The notes under the pieces were generated by a model, which was not told the origin of the DNA, made no database searches, and saw only the letters and a list, made by a program, of their open reading frames with translations. Shown here one piece after another: positions 8,323 to 18,616 of a DNA stretch of 64,000 nt. The DNA is from Corynebacterium atypicum. GTDB lineage: Bacteria; Actinomycetota; Actinomycetes; Mycobacteriales; Mycobacteriaceae. The stretch covers positions 2,174,263 to 2,238,262 of the forward strand of contig NZ_CP008944.1 of assembly GCF_000732945.1 (NCBI RefSeq), given 5' to 3'. The position numbers were made by a program, and so were the translations under genes. Each line of letters starts with the position of its first letter. Position 1 is the stretch's first letter.

Positions 8323-9963
8323 CTAGAGCGGCGAGATCGTGTGCTTCTTGGGCAAATCGGTGGCGGCCTTGTCCGCGAGCTGCCGCAGCGCCTGCCGCAG
8401 CGCCAGGCGAGTTTGGTGCGGTTGGATCATGGCGTCGATAAACCCACGCTCGGCGGCCACGTAGGGGCTGGTCATGTTCGCGTCGTAGAAGTCCATGAAC
8501 ATCTTCTTCATTCCCTCGCGCTGGTCCTCGGGTACCGCGGCAAGCTTGTCGCCCTGCAGCAACGCGACCGCCGCCGCCGACCCCATGACCGCGATCTGCG
8601 CCGTCGGCCAGGCCAGGTTGACGTCTCCGGTGAGGTTCTTTGAGCCCATTACCGCGTACGCGCCGCCGTAGGCCTTACGCACGACGAGCGCCACCTTGGG
8701 CACGGTCGCCTCGACGACCGCAAATGCGAGTTTCGCCCCGCGGTGGATAAGCCCCGCCTCCTCCTGGGCGATGCCGGGCAAGTACCCGGGCGTATCCACC
8801 ACGAAGACGATGGGGATGTTGTAGGCGTCGCAGATGCGGATGAACCGCGCGCCCTTGTCGGCGGCGTCGGCATCGATGCAGCCCGCGTAGACGAGCGGCT
8901 GGTTGGCCACAAATCCCACGGTGCGCCCGTCGATGCGCCCGAAGGCGCAGATGAGGTTCTCGGCGTAGCCCGCCTGGACCTCGAGCAGCTCTTCGTCATC
9001 GCCAAGCTGGGCCAAAAGCTCCAGCATGTCGTAGCCCGCGTTCGTGTCGTCCGGCATGAACGCGTCCAGCTCGTGGGCCTCACGCACCTCCTCGTCGCTG
9101 GGCGCGGGGAGCACCGGAGCCTCGTCGAAGCAGGTCGACGGCAGGTGCGCGAGCAAGTCGCGGACCGCCTCCAGGGCGCCTTCCTCGGAATCGGCGATCA
9201 CCGAGATATTGCCGTTAGCCTCCTGCTGGCGAGCCCCGCCCAGCTCGCCGGACGTAATCGTCTCACCAGTGACCTCCTTGATCACCTCCGGGCCGGTGAC
9301 GTACATCTCCGTCTCGCCGTCGACTGCGACGACAAAATCCGTGGTCACCGGGGCGTACACGGCCCCGCCGGCGCACTTGCCCAGCATGATCGAGATCTGC
9401 GGGCTACGCCCCGACAACGGGAGCTGCCGGCGGGCGATCTCCGAGTACATAGCCAGGGAGGTGACCGCGTCCTGGATGCGGGCGCCGCCCGAATCCTGAA
9501 TCCCGATGACCGGGCAGCCGATCTTGATGGCCATCTCCATCACCTCGACGACCTTGCGGCCGAAGGTCACCCCGACCGAGCCGCCGTAAACCGTCTTGTC
9601 ATGCGCGTAGACCACCACCGGCCGGCCGTCGACCCGGGCGTAGCCGGTCACCACTCCGTCCGAGTAGACGGCCTTCGGGTCCCCGGGGGTCTTGGCCAAC
9701 GCCCCGACCTCGACGAAGGACCCCGGATCGACCAGCGCCGCGATGCGCTGGCGAGGCGTCGTGCGCCCCGCGGCGTCGCGCTTCTTACGCGAACGCTCGC
9801 TGCCCGGGTCCTGGGCCTTGGCCATGCGCGCCTCAAAGTCGGCGAGCTTGCCGGCCGTGGTGCGCAGATCCGGGGCGGGCGCTGTGGCCGCCGCCTCGGC
9901 GTCTACCTGCGCTGCGGCGGCCGTAGGCTTCGCTTCCGGGTTCGTGGTATCCGAAGAGGTCAC
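8323..9963 (-). CDS. accD3: acyl-CoA carboxylase beta subunit AccD3
   Basis: This is the carboxyltransferase subunit that, with the biotinylated AccBC-type alpha subunit, carboxylates a long-chain acyl-CoA to give the extender unit for mycolic condensation (AccD4 in M. tuberculosis). The 546-residue protein has an Ala-rich N-terminus. The two crotonase-like carboxyltransferase halves follow: RQRIAALVDPGSFVEVG and IQDSGGARIQDAV in the first half, FVVDTPGYLPGIAQE and VVRKAYGGAYAVM in the second. The GTG at 9963 is preceded by GAGAAGCGC. Pks13 lies 72 bp upstream on the same strand, so they are likely one transcript. Confidence 0.93.
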   Translation of the reverse strand: MTSSDTTNPEAKPTAAAAQVDAEAAATAPAPDLRTTAGKLADFEARMAKAQDPGSERSRKKRDAAGRTTPRQRIAALVDPGSFVEVGALAKTPGDPKAVYSDGVVTGYARVDGRPVVVYAHDKTVYGGSVGVTFGRKVVEVMEMAIKIGCPVIGIQDSGGARIQDAVTSLAMYSEIARRQLPLSGRSPQISIMLGKCAGGAVYAPVTTDFVVAVDGETEMYVTGPEVIKEVTGETITSGELGGARQQEANGNISVIADSEEGALEAVRDLLAHLPSTCFDEAPVLPAPSDEEVREAHELDAFMPDDTNAGYDMLELLAQLGDDEELLEVQAGYAENLICAFGRIDGRTVGFVANQPLVYAGCIDADAADKGARFIRICDAYNIPIVFVVDTPGYLPGIAQEEAGLIHRGAKLAFAVVEATVPKVALVVRKAYGGAYAVMGSKNLTGDVNLAWPTAQIAVMGSAAAVALLQGDKLAAVPEDQREGMKKMFMDFYDANMTSPYVAAERGFIDAMIQPHQTRLALRQALRQLADKAATDLPKKHTISPL

Positions 9964-10035
9964 GCGCTTCTCACTCGATTCCTTGCGGGGCTTGATGTGC
10001 TAACAGATTCGTTCCGGCTCAAGTCTATTGCCCGG

Positions 10036-13000
10036 CTAGTCCTCGCCTTCGACCACGGGCGGCTTACCCGCCTGGATCAGGCGCAGCCGGCGGGCGAGGT
10101 CCTGGCCTACCGTGGCGATCTCCGGCTCGTCGACCACGCCAAGGTGGTCGCCGTGCAGCTGCACGATCGCCAGCTCGTCGACGATGCCCGCCCAACCGCC
10201 GTCGCGGTTAATCTCGGCGTAGGCCGGCTCGAGCTCGATGGCTCCCTCGTGCATCCGTTCGGCGCGGTAGAGCACCACCGGAACGTGCACGTCCGCCCAG
10301 GCGGCGAAGTCGAGGCGGTCGAGGATCCGGTTATCGGCGAAGCTGGCCCGCTGGTGTTCCAGCACCCCTGCCGCGAGGCCGTGCTCCACGGGGTCTGCCT
10401 GCGCCAGGTACTGGCCGAGCATCCCCAGCACGGCGTCCTCGCCGGCGGACTCCAGCAGCTCGGTGGGCACCGGGAAGTCGAGCCCGTAGGTCTTCTTGGC
10501 AAAGTTCGCGTAGCGCTGCCAGCGGGCCTTGGTCTCCTCCGGGGTGTCCGGCGCGGGGTGTGCCGGGCGCACCGTGTCGAGCAGCGCGATCGCCGCCACG
10601 TCGACGTCGGAGCCGGCCAGCTGGTGGGCCACCTCGTAGGCGACGGCTCCGCCGAAGGACCAGCCGCCAAGGACCACCGGGCCGCCGGCGGCGATGCGGC
10701 GAACGTCGTCGAGGTAGGCCGCGGCCCGCTCGGCCAGCGGGCCCTCGAGACGCTCGATGCCGTAGACCGGGACGTCCTCGGGCAGGCGGCGGGTCAACGG
10801 CTGGTAGACCGCCGAGTTTCCGCCCGCCGGATGGAACATCACCACGGCCGGCGCGGTCGAGCCCGCCGCGCGCTCCCGAAGCACCCGCACGTTGCCCTCG
10901 ACCGGCGTCTCCAAGCCGGGGCGCACCTGGTCGGCGAGCGCCGCGAGAGTCTCGGCGCCAGCGACGTCGCCGGCCGTGACCTCGACGCCGCTGCGCTCGG
11001 TCAGCCGGGCGGCGATCTTTTCTGCGACGGCGCCGTCAACCCGCGCCAGCGGGTGGGTCACCCCGGCCGCCGCTTTGCCAGTCATCCCAGCCCAGGTGCC
11101 AAAGACCATCCGCTCGGCGGCGTCCCGGGGTGCCACTGCGGCCATCGGCGGAGCCGCAGCGGTATCCTCGCGCTGCCGATCATCGGGTTTCGGAGCTTGC
11201 TCGCCGGGCTCGTCCTGCGGGCCTTGTTCCTCCGGCTGCTTGTCCGGCTGCGCCTGCCCGGCCTGGCCGCCGTGAGTCTGCGCCACGAGGTCCTCGACCA
11301 TCTTGATCACGTCGGCCACCGAGCCGTCGCGCAGCGCCTGGACCTGCAGCGGCGGGATCTGAAAGTCGTTTTCCACGCGGTTCTTGATCCGCATGCCCAT
11401 CAACGAGTCCAGCCCCAGGTCGATCAGCGGGAGCTCGACCGGGAGATCGTCCACGTCATAGCCCATCGACTCGGAGACGATGGAGCGCAGCCGCTCCTCT
11501 ACGCTCTCCGAGCCTTCCGGGTCCCAGCGCTTGACCTCGAGCGCCCCCGGGTCGCTGACGGGATCGTCGGTCGGCGGGGCGGCCACTGGGGCCACACCCG
11601 GGATGGGGGCCGCGGAATTCGCCCCCACGCCGGCCAGCGCGCCGACCAAGGCGAGCCCCTCGGCGACCTTCACCAATCCCGCCTCGGCGACGGTAAACAC
11701 CGTGACCGATAGCCCGCCGAGCGTGCGGTCGACCACCGTGGTGATCTCGCCCGCAGCGGGCAGGGTGCCCGGCGTTTCACTGGCGACGAGCCGCGCCTGC
11801 TCGTTGACGGCGGCCGCGGCCGCCTCCATGAGCGCGAGCGTGCTGGGCACCTCGGCGGCGTCGGTGCTAAACGCAAGCTTTCCTTCCGGGAGTGTCACCC
11901 GGTGCCCGGGCAGCCCGGCGCGCCCGCCGCTGGAGGGCCGCGCCGTGGTCCAGTAGTGCTGGTGCTTGAACTCCACCCCGGGCACGTCCGCAACCGGGCC
12001 CGGCCCGTGGACTGCTTTGAGGTTGACCGACTGGCCGGCGACGTAGGCGCCGGCGATGAGCGAGCGCAAGCTCTGCACCTCGGGCTCCTTGCGCTTGAGC
12101 GCGTAGAGCAGCTTGGCGTCCGGGCGCCCCACGCTGAACGCCGTCTTCATCATGCCCATCAGCGCGACGGGGTGCGGTGCGATCTCCACCAGGGTGTCAA
12201 AGCCGCGCGAGAACGCGGCCGTGGTTGCGTCTTCAAACCACACGGGCTGGCGCGTGCAGCGCAAGAAGTAATCCGCATCGTGGGGCGTCTCGCCGGCCTC
12301 GTAGACCCGGCCGCGGTCCACCGAGGAAAACAGCGGGATAGAAAGCGGATGGCCGACCAAGCCGTCAATCTCCGCGGCGAGCTCGCCCATGATCGGGTCC
12401 AACATGCTGGTGTGCCCGGAGCCCTTCAGGGCCAGCGCACGGGCGAATTTACCCTCGCCGTCCAGTTGCGCGACGAGCCGTTCGAGCGCCGGCCGCGGCC
12501 CGCCGATGGTCAGCATCCCGGGAGCGGTGTAGACGGCGGGCTCCAGACCCGCAAGCTCCGGGTCCTCCTGCTGACGCTGCTTAAGCTGCTGCGCGGACAT
12601 CTCCACCACAGCCATCCCGCCGAGCTGGTCCTCGCTCAACGTGCGCTCGCCCTCGCCCATGAGCCGCGCCCTATGGCAGGCCATGCGCATCGCGTCCGCA
12701 GCATCGACGCCGCCGGTGGCGTAGGCCGCGGCGAACTCGCCCATGGACATGCCCATCACGCCGGCCGGGCGCACCCCGAGCTCGGCGAGCAAGTCGGTCA
12801 ACGCGATCTGGATTGCGGTGATAGTCACCTGCGCGGTCTCAAGATCATAGGTCTGCGCATCGTCGGCGATGATCTCCCGCATCGACCAGCCGGATTCGAA
12901 GCTCACCACGCGGTCGAGCTCAGCGATCCGGGCAGCAAACGCCGGCGAAATCTCGCTTAACCGCTTGCCCATTTTGCGGTACTGTGAGCCGAACCCGGAA

Positions 13001-14946
13001 TAGACAAAGATCGGGCCCTGCGCCTTCGGCGCGTCCCCGGCAAAGATCCCCACGGAGGTCTTGCCCTCGGCCACCTTGCGCAGACGCTGGACAGCGGTCT
13101 GCGCATCTGCGGCGAGCACGAGGGCGCGACTACGCCCGTGATTAAACCCGGCCAGCGCCCGTTCCACGGCCTTCAGATCGGCCTGCGGGTGCGCCTCGAG
13201 GTAGTCCGCGAGCCGCGCGGCGGCCTGCTTGCGCCGCGAGACCACCAGCCCGGACACGGGCAGCAGGACCGTGCCATCCGCGGCGTCATCAAGCTGTCCT
13301 GCCGGGGGGCCTGCCGGCAGCTCCGGATAGTCCTCGGCGCGGAAGCTTCCCACGACCAGGTGCACGTTCGTGCCGCCGAAGCCGAAGCCAGAGATCCCGG
13401 CGAGCATCCGCCCGGAGTACTCGGGCCACTCCCGCGGGTCCTCCACCACCTCGAGATGCTCGGCGTCGAAATCGATAAACCGGTTCGGCGCGGCGAAGTT
13501 CAGCGAGGGCGGCAAGGTGCGATGCTGTATCGCCAGGGCGACCTTGATCAGCCCGGCGGCGCCGGCGGCGGATTCGGTATGCCCGAAGTTCGTCTTCGCC
13601 GAGCCGAGCAGCACCGGCTGATCTGCTTCGCGGCCGGCGCCGAGGACCGCGCCCAGGGCAGTGGCCTCGATCGGGTCGCCCAGGATCGTGCCCGTCCCGT
13701 GCGCCTCCACGTAGTCGACCTGCCGCGGGTCCACACCAGCATCCCGATACGCGCGCCGCAAGACGTCCACCTGGGCATCCGGATTAGGCGCGGTCAGGCC
13801 GTTGGAGTGGCCGTCAGAATTCGTGGCTGAACCCTTGATCACCGCCAGGATCCGGTCGCCCGCAGCAACCGCGTCGGCCACCCGCTTGAGTACGACGACG
13901 CCGCCGCCCTCGCCGCGGACAAAGCCATCCGCGTCATCAGAAAACGCGTGGATCCCTCCGGAAGGGCTAATCACCCCGAGCTCCGCGAAGGCCGTCGAGA
14001 CGAACGGACTGGCCAGGATATTCACGCCGCCGGCCACCGCGACCTCGGCGTCACCTGCGCGCAGCGCCCGCACCGCGTCGTGGACCGCGACCAGCGAAGA
14101 CGAACACGCGGTATCCACGTTGACCGACGGCCCGCGGAAGTCGAAGGCGTAAGAGATCCGGTTGGCCACGATCGAGCTGGCCGTGCCCGTCAACGCGTAG
14201 GGGTGCGCCTCGGCAGGGTCGGCCGCGATGAGCATGCCGTAATCATTGTTGGACGAGCCGACGAACACCCCGACCTGCTGGCCGCGCAGCTCGTTGGCCG
14301 GCAGGTGCGCGTCCTCCAGCGCCCGCCAGGTCAGCTCCAGCATGATCCGCTGCTGCGGGTCCATGTTGGTCACTTCCAGCGGCGAGAGCCCGAAAAACTC
14401 CGCGTCGAAGGAGGCGATGTCCTCCAGGTAACCGCCGGCCATATTGAGCTCGGCCAGCTTCTTGGCCATCACCTCGTCGCCGGCGTAATCAGACCACCGG
14501 CCCACCGGCGGGGCCATCGTGGTCCCCGAGCGCCCGGTGACCAGCATGTCCCACATGCCCGCCACGTCCTCGGCCCCGGGGAAGCGGGCGGCCATGCCGA
14601 CGATGGCTACGTCGCGATCCGCCAGGCTTGCCGGCGCGTGCTGCGCCGCCGCGAACTCACTCGCCTGGCCCACACGCAGCTTCTTCGGCCCCTCTACCAC
14701 GAAGCGCGCCAGCGACGCGGTGGTCGGATACTCGTAGGCCACGGTGGCGTCCAGCTTGCGGCCGGTCAGCTCCTCGAGTTCCCCAGAAAGGACCACGACG
14801 TCGCGGGAGGACAGCCCAAAATTCTCCATCGGCTTCGTCTCGTCTACCTCAGCGGGTGCCAGCCCGGTATGGTCGACCACCCAGTCGCGCAGCCAGTCCT
14901 CTAGCTGTGCGACCGACATCTGGGATCCGCCTTGAGGTTCAGCCAT
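10036..14946 (-). CDS. pks13: polyketide synthase Pks13, mycolic acid condensing enzyme
   Basis: Pks13 condenses the meromycoloyl chain loaded by FadD32 with the carboxylated acyl-CoA and transfers the product to trehalose. The 1636-residue protein has the expected order. An N-terminal acyl carrier domain has ENFGLSSRD, with the phosphopantetheine serine at ~47. The ketosynthase has VDTACSSSL (Cys ~281), EAHGTGT (His ~416) and KTNFGH (His ~456). The acyltransferase has GMSMGEF (Ser ~734). The C-terminal acyl carrier domain has DLGLDSLM (Ser ~1179), and the thioesterase has GGWSFGGA (Ser ~1430) with a likely His near 1600. No reductive domains are present, as is usual for Pks13. GGAGGA precedes the ATG at 14946. 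Confidence 0.97.
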   Translation of the reverse strand: MAEPQGGSQMSVAQLEDWLRDWVVDHTGLAPAEVDETKPMENFGLSSRDVVVLSGELEELTGRKLDATVAYEYPTTASLARFVVEGPKKLRVGQASEFAAAQHAPASLADRDVAIVGMAARFPGAEDVAGMWDMLVTGRSGTTMAPPVGRWSDYAGDEVMAKKLAELNMAGGYLEDIASFDAEFFGLSPLEVTNMDPQQRIMLELTWRALEDAHLPANELRGQQVGVFVGSSNNDYGMLIAADPAEAHPYALTGTASSIVANRISYAFDFRGPSVNVDTACSSSLVAVHDAVRALRAGDAEVAVAGGVNILASPFVSTAFAELGVISPSGGIHAFSDDADGFVRGEGGGVVVLKRVADAVAAGDRILAVIKGSATNSDGHSNGLTAPNPDAQVDVLRRAYRDAGVDPRQVDYVEAHGTGTILGDPIEATALGAVLGAGREADQPVLLGSAKTNFGHTESAAGAAGLIKVALAIQHRTLPPSLNFAAPNRFIDFDAEHLEVVEDPREWPEYSGRMLAGISGFGFGGTNVHLVVGSFRAEDYPELPAGPPAGQLDDAADGTVLLPVSGLVVSRRKQAAARLADYLEAHPQADLKAVERALAGFNHGRSRALVLAADAQTAVQRLRKVAEGKTSVGIFAGDAPKAQGPIFVYSGFGSQYRKMGKRLSEISPAFAARIAELDRVVSFESGWSMREIIADDAQTYDLETAQVTITAIQIALTDLLAELGVRPAGVMGMSMGEFAAAYATGGVDAADAMRMACHRARLMGEGERTLSEDQLGGMAVVEMSAQQLKQRQQEDPELAGLEPAVYTAPGMLTIGGPRPALERLVAQLDGEGKFARALALKGSGHTSMLDPIMGELAAEIDGLVGHPLSIPLFSSVDRGRVYEAGETPHDADYFLRCTRQPVWFEDATTAAFSRGFDTLVEIAPHPVALMGMMKTAFSVGRPDAKLLYALKRKEPEVQSLRSLIAGAYVAGQSVNLKAVHGPGPVADVPGVEFKHQHYWTTARPSSGGRAGLPGHRVTLPEGKLAFSTDAAEVPSTLALMEAAAAAVNEQARLVASETPGTLPAAGEITTVVDRTLGGLSVTVFTVAEAGLVKVAEGLALVGALAGVGANSAAPIPGVAPVAAPPTDDPVSDPGALEVKRWDPEGSESVEERLRSIVSESMGYDVDDLPVELPLIDLGLDSLMGMRIKNRVENDFQIPPLQVQALRDGSVADVIKMVEDLVAQTHGGQAGQAQPDKQPEEQGPQDEPGEQAPKPDDRQREDTAAAPPMAAVAPRDAAERMVFGTWAGMTGKAAAGVTHPLARVDGAVAEKIAARLTERSGVEVTAGDVAGAETLAALADQVRPGLETPVEGNVRVLRERAAGSTAPAVVMFHPAGGNSAVYQPLTRRLPEDVPVYGIERLEGPLAERAAAYLDDVRRIAAGGPVVLGGWSFGGAVAYEVAHQLAGSDVDVAAIALLDTVRPAHPAPDTPEETKARWQRYANFAKKTYGLDFPVPTELLESAGEDAVLGMLGQYLAQADPVEHGLAAGVLEHQRASFADNRILDRLDFAAWADVHVPVVLYRAERMHEGAIELEPAYAEINRDGGWAGIVDELAIVQLHGDHLGVVDEPEIATVGQDLARRLRLIQAGKPPVVEGED

Positions 14947-15133
14947 GAAGGGGACGTCCTCCGTTATCGTCGTTCATCAGTCAATCTCGGCCCGGCCAAA
15001 ACCCGGGCCTCAACAAACCGGTCGCCCGCAGGGGCACATTCATAACAATCGTACTAATCTACGCTATCGCTTCTGCCCCGGCTTCCATGACTTTGCCCAG
15101 CTCGCTGCCTCGCAGCGCGTTGGGCCACCACGC

Positions 15134-17011
15134 CTAGCGGGCGCGGTCTCTGTGGAAGCGCTGTGCCGCCACCCGGCGCGCGATCTTCGCCGAGGAGCTG
15201 CGCGGAATGGTGTGCGCGTCCAGGATGCGCACCTCCGCCGGAGCCACCCCGTGGGTGGCGGTCACCGCGGCGCGGATGTCCCGGGCGGCGGCGTCATCAC
15301 CCGCCGGGTCTGCACCGTCCGCGCGCTCGGCGAGCACGATGAGCTCCTCGACGTCCTCGCCCGGAACCGAGAACGCGGCCACCGCGTCCGGGTTGATCTG
15401 CTCGGTAGACTCGCCCACCGTCACCTCGATGTCCTGCGGGTAGTGGTTACGGCCGGCGATGACGATGAGGTCCTTGCGCCGGCCGGTGACATATACCTCG
15501 CCGGCGATGATCGTGCCTAGGTCGCCGGTGGCCATCCACCCCTCATCCGGCACGCCCGCAGCGCGGCTGCCCTCGCTCAGCCGGCCGGCCAGCGTGTTGG
15601 CGAACGTCTCCGCGGTCTCTTCGGGCCGGCCCAGGTAGCCGGCAGCCATGTTCTCGCCGTGGGCCCACAGTTCGCCGACCACGGCGTCAGGAAGCTCCTC
15701 GCGCGTGTCCGGGTCCACGATGGTCAGCGCCTGCGGGCGAACCACCTGGCCGTTGGAAATGAACGTCACCGTGTCCTCGCCAGCCTGGTCCGTGACCTGC
15801 GCTCGGCCGGCCGCCAGCTCCTCCCGGTCAAAGTGCGTGATCACCGGCCGGTTATCGGTCTGCGGGGTGGTGACCAAAAGCGAGGCCTCGGCCAGGCCGT
15901 AGGAGGGCCGCAGGGCGGCGCGGCTCAGCCCGAAGGGCTCGAAAGCCGCCAGGAAGGACTCGATCGAGCGGGCCGTCACCGGCTCGGAGCCGATGATGAT
16001 GCCGTCCACCACAGAGAGGTCGAAGTTATCCTGATCCGCGCCCTTGGGCATCCCGTGCCGAACGGCCAGCTCCAGGGCGAAGTTGGGCACCACGGTATAG
16101 ACGTTGACCCGGTTGCCCGTAGGCTCCACGTCGCCCTCGCGGTGGGCGATGCGCTCCATCCAGCGGCTGGGGCGCTGGATGAAGTCGCGCGGGGCGAACA
16201 GGTCGAACTCGATGCCGAGGATGATCACGAAGGCGGCCAGGATAATGCCCATGTCGTGGTGCAGCGGGATCCAGTTCACCAGCCGCAGCGGGGACTTCAG
16301 CTTGCCGGCGGCGAAGATCTGCAGGACGTTCGTCACGATCGAGCGGTTGGTCAGCAGCACCCCGGCGGGAGTGCGCGTCGAACCCGAGGTGTACTGCAAA
16401 AACGCCGGCAAATCGACGGGCTTGGTGCCCGATTGCGCCAGCGCCTTGCCGGCCTGTGTCTCCAGCGGGTTGCGCCATGACTCAGCCAGGGTGTCCGGCA
16501 GCGAGTCCACGGCGATGATCCGCGGGCGCTCGGTTCCGGGCAGCTCGGCGAAGTAGGAGCGCACGGCCTTCGCCGAGGGTCGATTGGTGAGCACGATCGC
16601 GGGCTCGGAATCGGCGAACACAGCCTTCAGGTGCGCCGCGTGCCCCGGCTCGTCCGGATCGTAGAGCGGCACCGGCGTCACGCCCGCATACAGGGCGCCC
16701 ATAAAGGCGAAGAGGTATTCGGCCGAGTTTCCGGCGAGAATCGCGGCGCGCGCGCCGGGCTGGGCGACTTGCTGCAGGCGGGCGGCGACGGCCTTGATCC
16801 GGGTGTTGACCTGCGCGCGGGTGAATTCCCGCGGGGTTCCACCCACCTCTGTGCCGAAGTCCCAGTCGCGCAGCGCAACCCGGCTGGACCCGCCTTGGGC
16901 TGCCTCGGACTGATAGATCAGCTCGCACATGCCGGCAAGGGTCAGTTGCTCGGGCAGCGCGATCTCTCCGCGCTCGGTGAAGAATTGCCCCATGGCCGAG
17001 GTGAGATCCAT
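15134..17011 (-). CDS. fadD32: long-chain fatty acyl-AMP ligase FadD32
   Basis: FadD32 adenylates the meromycolic fatty acid and loads it onto the N-terminal acyl carrier domain of Pks13. The product is 625 residues. The phosphate-binding loop is LQYTSGSTRTPAG near 170. Other adenylation motifs are DEGWMATGDLG and VTGRRKDLIVIAGRNHYPQDIE near 485-510, plus a C-terminal SSSAKIAR segment with the Lys expected near the end of this superfamily. The open frame continues upstream to 17113, but I place the start at the ATG at 17011 because AAGGAGCG lies 5 nt before it and family homology begins at MDLTSAMGQFF. A 187-bp gap separates it from pks13. Confidence 0.95.
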   Translation of the reverse strand: MDLTSAMGQFFTERGEIALPEQLTLAGMCELIYQSEAAQGGSSRVALRDWDFGTEVGGTPREFTRAQVNTRIKAVAARLQQVAQPGARAAILAGNSAEYLFAFMGALYAGVTPVPLYDPDEPGHAAHLKAVFADSEPAIVLTNRPSAKAVRSYFAELPGTERPRIIAVDSLPDTLAESWRNPLETQAGKALAQSGTKPVDLPAFLQYTSGSTRTPAGVLLTNRSIVTNVLQIFAAGKLKSPLRLVNWIPLHHDMGIILAAFVIILGIEFDLFAPRDFIQRPSRWMERIAHREGDVEPTGNRVNVYTVVPNFALELAVRHGMPKGADQDNFDLSVVDGIIIGSEPVTARSIESFLAAFEPFGLSRAALRPSYGLAEASLLVTTPQTDNRPVITHFDREELAAGRAQVTDQAGEDTVTFISNGQVVRPQALTIVDPDTREELPDAVVGELWAHGENMAAGYLGRPEETAETFANTLAGRLSEGSRAAGVPDEGWMATGDLGTIIAGEVYVTGRRKDLIVIAGRNHYPQDIEVTVGESTEQINPDAVAAFSVPGEDVEELIVLAERADGADPAGDDAAARDIRAAVTATHGVAPAEVRILDAHTIPRSSSAKIARRVAAQRFHRDRAR

Positions 17012-17125
17012 TGCACGCTCCTTGAAGAAGAGGATTGGCCCGCACTCGTCGGGGGCCGAAGATTGCTTTGTGAAGAAAACTAACATGCATGAGCCGGAAA
17101 CACCTAGGCTCACCGCCTGCCCCCA

Positions 17126-18049
17126 CTAGCCGATGAGCCCCTTCGCCCACTCCACCAACCAGAGATTGGTGGTCGTCCCCGGAATCACATCCGGGTTCGT
17201 CGCATACATCGCGTGGATGCCGTTGGCCTCCACCAGCTCGCGGGCCCGAGCCAACGCATTGCCCACGTCCGGCGGGGCGTCGCAAATGCTATCGCTCGGC
17301 GCGCAGATGTCCTGCACCCTCCCGTCGAGCTCACCGTAGCCACCCTCGCGCGGGCCGCGCATCGTCGCCCCGGGCACGATGGGCTGCACCAACCCGCTCA
17401 GCGGCTGCAACGCCACCTCGGCGCCCACCCCATGAACGTGCGCGCCCGGCACCTGCCCCACCCCGGCGACGCGCCGGCCGTCAGCCACCACGGCCGCACC
17501 GCGCACCCGGTCGGCGGGGATGACACCGCGGCCATTGCCGATCTCCGAGGCCACATCGCCCACGATCACCGCGCCCTGCGAAAATCCCGCCAGGATGAAG
17601 TCCGTCAGCGGGCACTGCGCGTGCGTGGCTTCCAGCTCCGCATTCAGCCGCGCGGTGCCCTCTTCGCGCGAGTCGTCGTAAGACATCTCCTCCTTAGAGT
17701 TGATGTTCTTAAACTGCGCGGTATAGGGCAGCGTCCACGCCTTAACGTGCGCGGGATCGTACGCCTCGGCCAGGGGCGCGGACACCGTGAGCATGAAGGA
17801 TTTTGGGTTGGCCTGGGGGTTCATCGGGTCGTCGTCGGCGGCAGACTCCCAGGTACCCGGCGCAGAGATGAACTCCACCGAGGGGCACCAGTTGGGCTGC
17901 TCGGGCCCCTGCTCGGGCCCCTGCTCCGGCAGCACCTGCTCCGGCAGCCCCAGGTCCGCGCTATCGCGGCTGTTCACCCAGTTGACCACTCCGGCGCCGA
18001 TCACAGCCAGCACCGCCAGGAAGGCGATTACGGTCAGCGTCTTTTTCAT
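17126..18049 (-). CDS. elrF: cutinase-like envelope lipid regulation factor ElrF
   Basis: 307 residues with one N-terminal hydrophobic segment (residues 4-25), then a cutinase-fold alpha/beta hydrolase domain. The triad is visible: the nucleophile in FILAGFSQGAVI (Ser near 156), an Asp in APSDSICD near 255 and a His in GIHAMYATNPD near 287. The gene occupies the position of Rv3802c in M. tuberculosis, a cutinase-like phospholipase/thioesterase, and of ElrF in C. glutamicum, where it was linked to outer-membrane lipid composition under stress. It starts 12 bp after the DUF732 lipoprotein and ends 114 bp before fadD32. The start lacks a clear ribosome binding site, fitting coupling to the upstream gene. 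Confidence 0.88.
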   Translation of the reverse strand: MKKTLTVIAFLAVLAVIGAGVVNWVNSRDSADLGLPEQVLPEQGPEQGPEQPNWCPSVEFISAPGTWESAADDDPMNPQANPKSFMLTVSAPLAEAYDPAHVKAWTLPYTAQFKNINSKEEMSYDDSREEGTARLNAELEATHAQCPLTDFILAGFSQGAVIVGDVASEIGNGRGVIPADRVRGAAVVADGRRVAGVGQVPGAHVHGVGAEVALQPLSGLVQPIVPGATMRGPREGGYGELDGRVQDICAPSDSICDAPPDVGNALARARELVEANGIHAMYATNPDVIPGTTTNLWLVEWAKGLIG

Positions 18050-18061
18050 CGACCGCGATGC

Positions 18062-18565
18062 CTAGCAGTATTTCGCGCGCGCAGAATCGACGATGAGCTT
18101 CGCCGTCTCCTCGTGCCCAAGCTTGGTCTTGTGCTGCTCGATCAACTGGCCGGCAACCGCGTCCGCCGTCACCCGGCCGCCCTCGGAACCCTTCGGCGCC
18201 TCGCAGACCGAGCGCGCAGCCCCGATGAGGGAATCTCCGGTGTCGCCCACATCGACACCGCCCTCGGTGAGTGCCTCGAGGTACTCGCGCTCCTCGCGGG
18301 TCTGCGCCGGGCTCGGCGCCGGGACCTCCTCGATTTCGCGCGCGCCGCGATCGCCCTCGCCGCTCGCCGAACTTTGTTCCTTGCGCGGGGTGGGCTTCTG
18401 CTCTTTGCCGGAGTCCTTCCCGGCGTCGTGGTGCGCGTCCCGGCTCGGGCTTGCCGACGCCGCGGGGGCGGCATCCTCATGATCCACGGTCGCCGCGCCA
18501 CCACAGGCAGCCAGAGCCAGGCAGCTCAGTCCTGCCACCAGCGCAGCGCACATCTTCCTGGGCAT
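18062..18565 (-). CDS. DUF732 lipoprotein
   Basis: 167 residues from the ATG at 18565, chosen because GAAAGGATC lies 7 nt upstream; further in-frame ATGs at 18586 and 18595 are less well placed. A signal peptide ends in a clear lipobox LALAACGG (lipidated Cys near residue 20). A low-complexity Asp/His/Ser/Lys linker follows to ~85, then a DUF732-like domain (REEREYLEALTEGGVDVGD ... KYC) with two conserved cysteines. DUF732 is a mycolate-actinobacterial extracellular domain of unknown function. The gene sits 12 bp upstream of elrF and 51 bp downstream of cop1, so it may be part of an envelope operon. Confidence 0.78.
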   Translation of the reverse strand: MPRKMCAALVAGLSCLALAACGGAATVDHEDAAPAASASPSRDAHHDAGKDSGKEQKPTPRKEQSSASGEGDRGAREIEEVPAPSPAQTREEREYLEALTEGGVDVGDTGDSLIGAARSVCEAPKGSEGGRVTADAVAGQLIEQHKTKLGHEETAKLIVDSARAKYC

Positions 18566-18616
18566 AGCCAGATCCTTTCGAGTCATGCCTTGCATCGTAC
18601 GACGAACCGGAGGGGC

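Noticed and set aside
8743..11712. 989-residue open frame on the plus strand opposite accD3 and pks13
   Set aside because: It is the antisense of two well-defined genes. Its translation is Arg/His/Gly-rich without domains, as expected from GC-rich codon bias.
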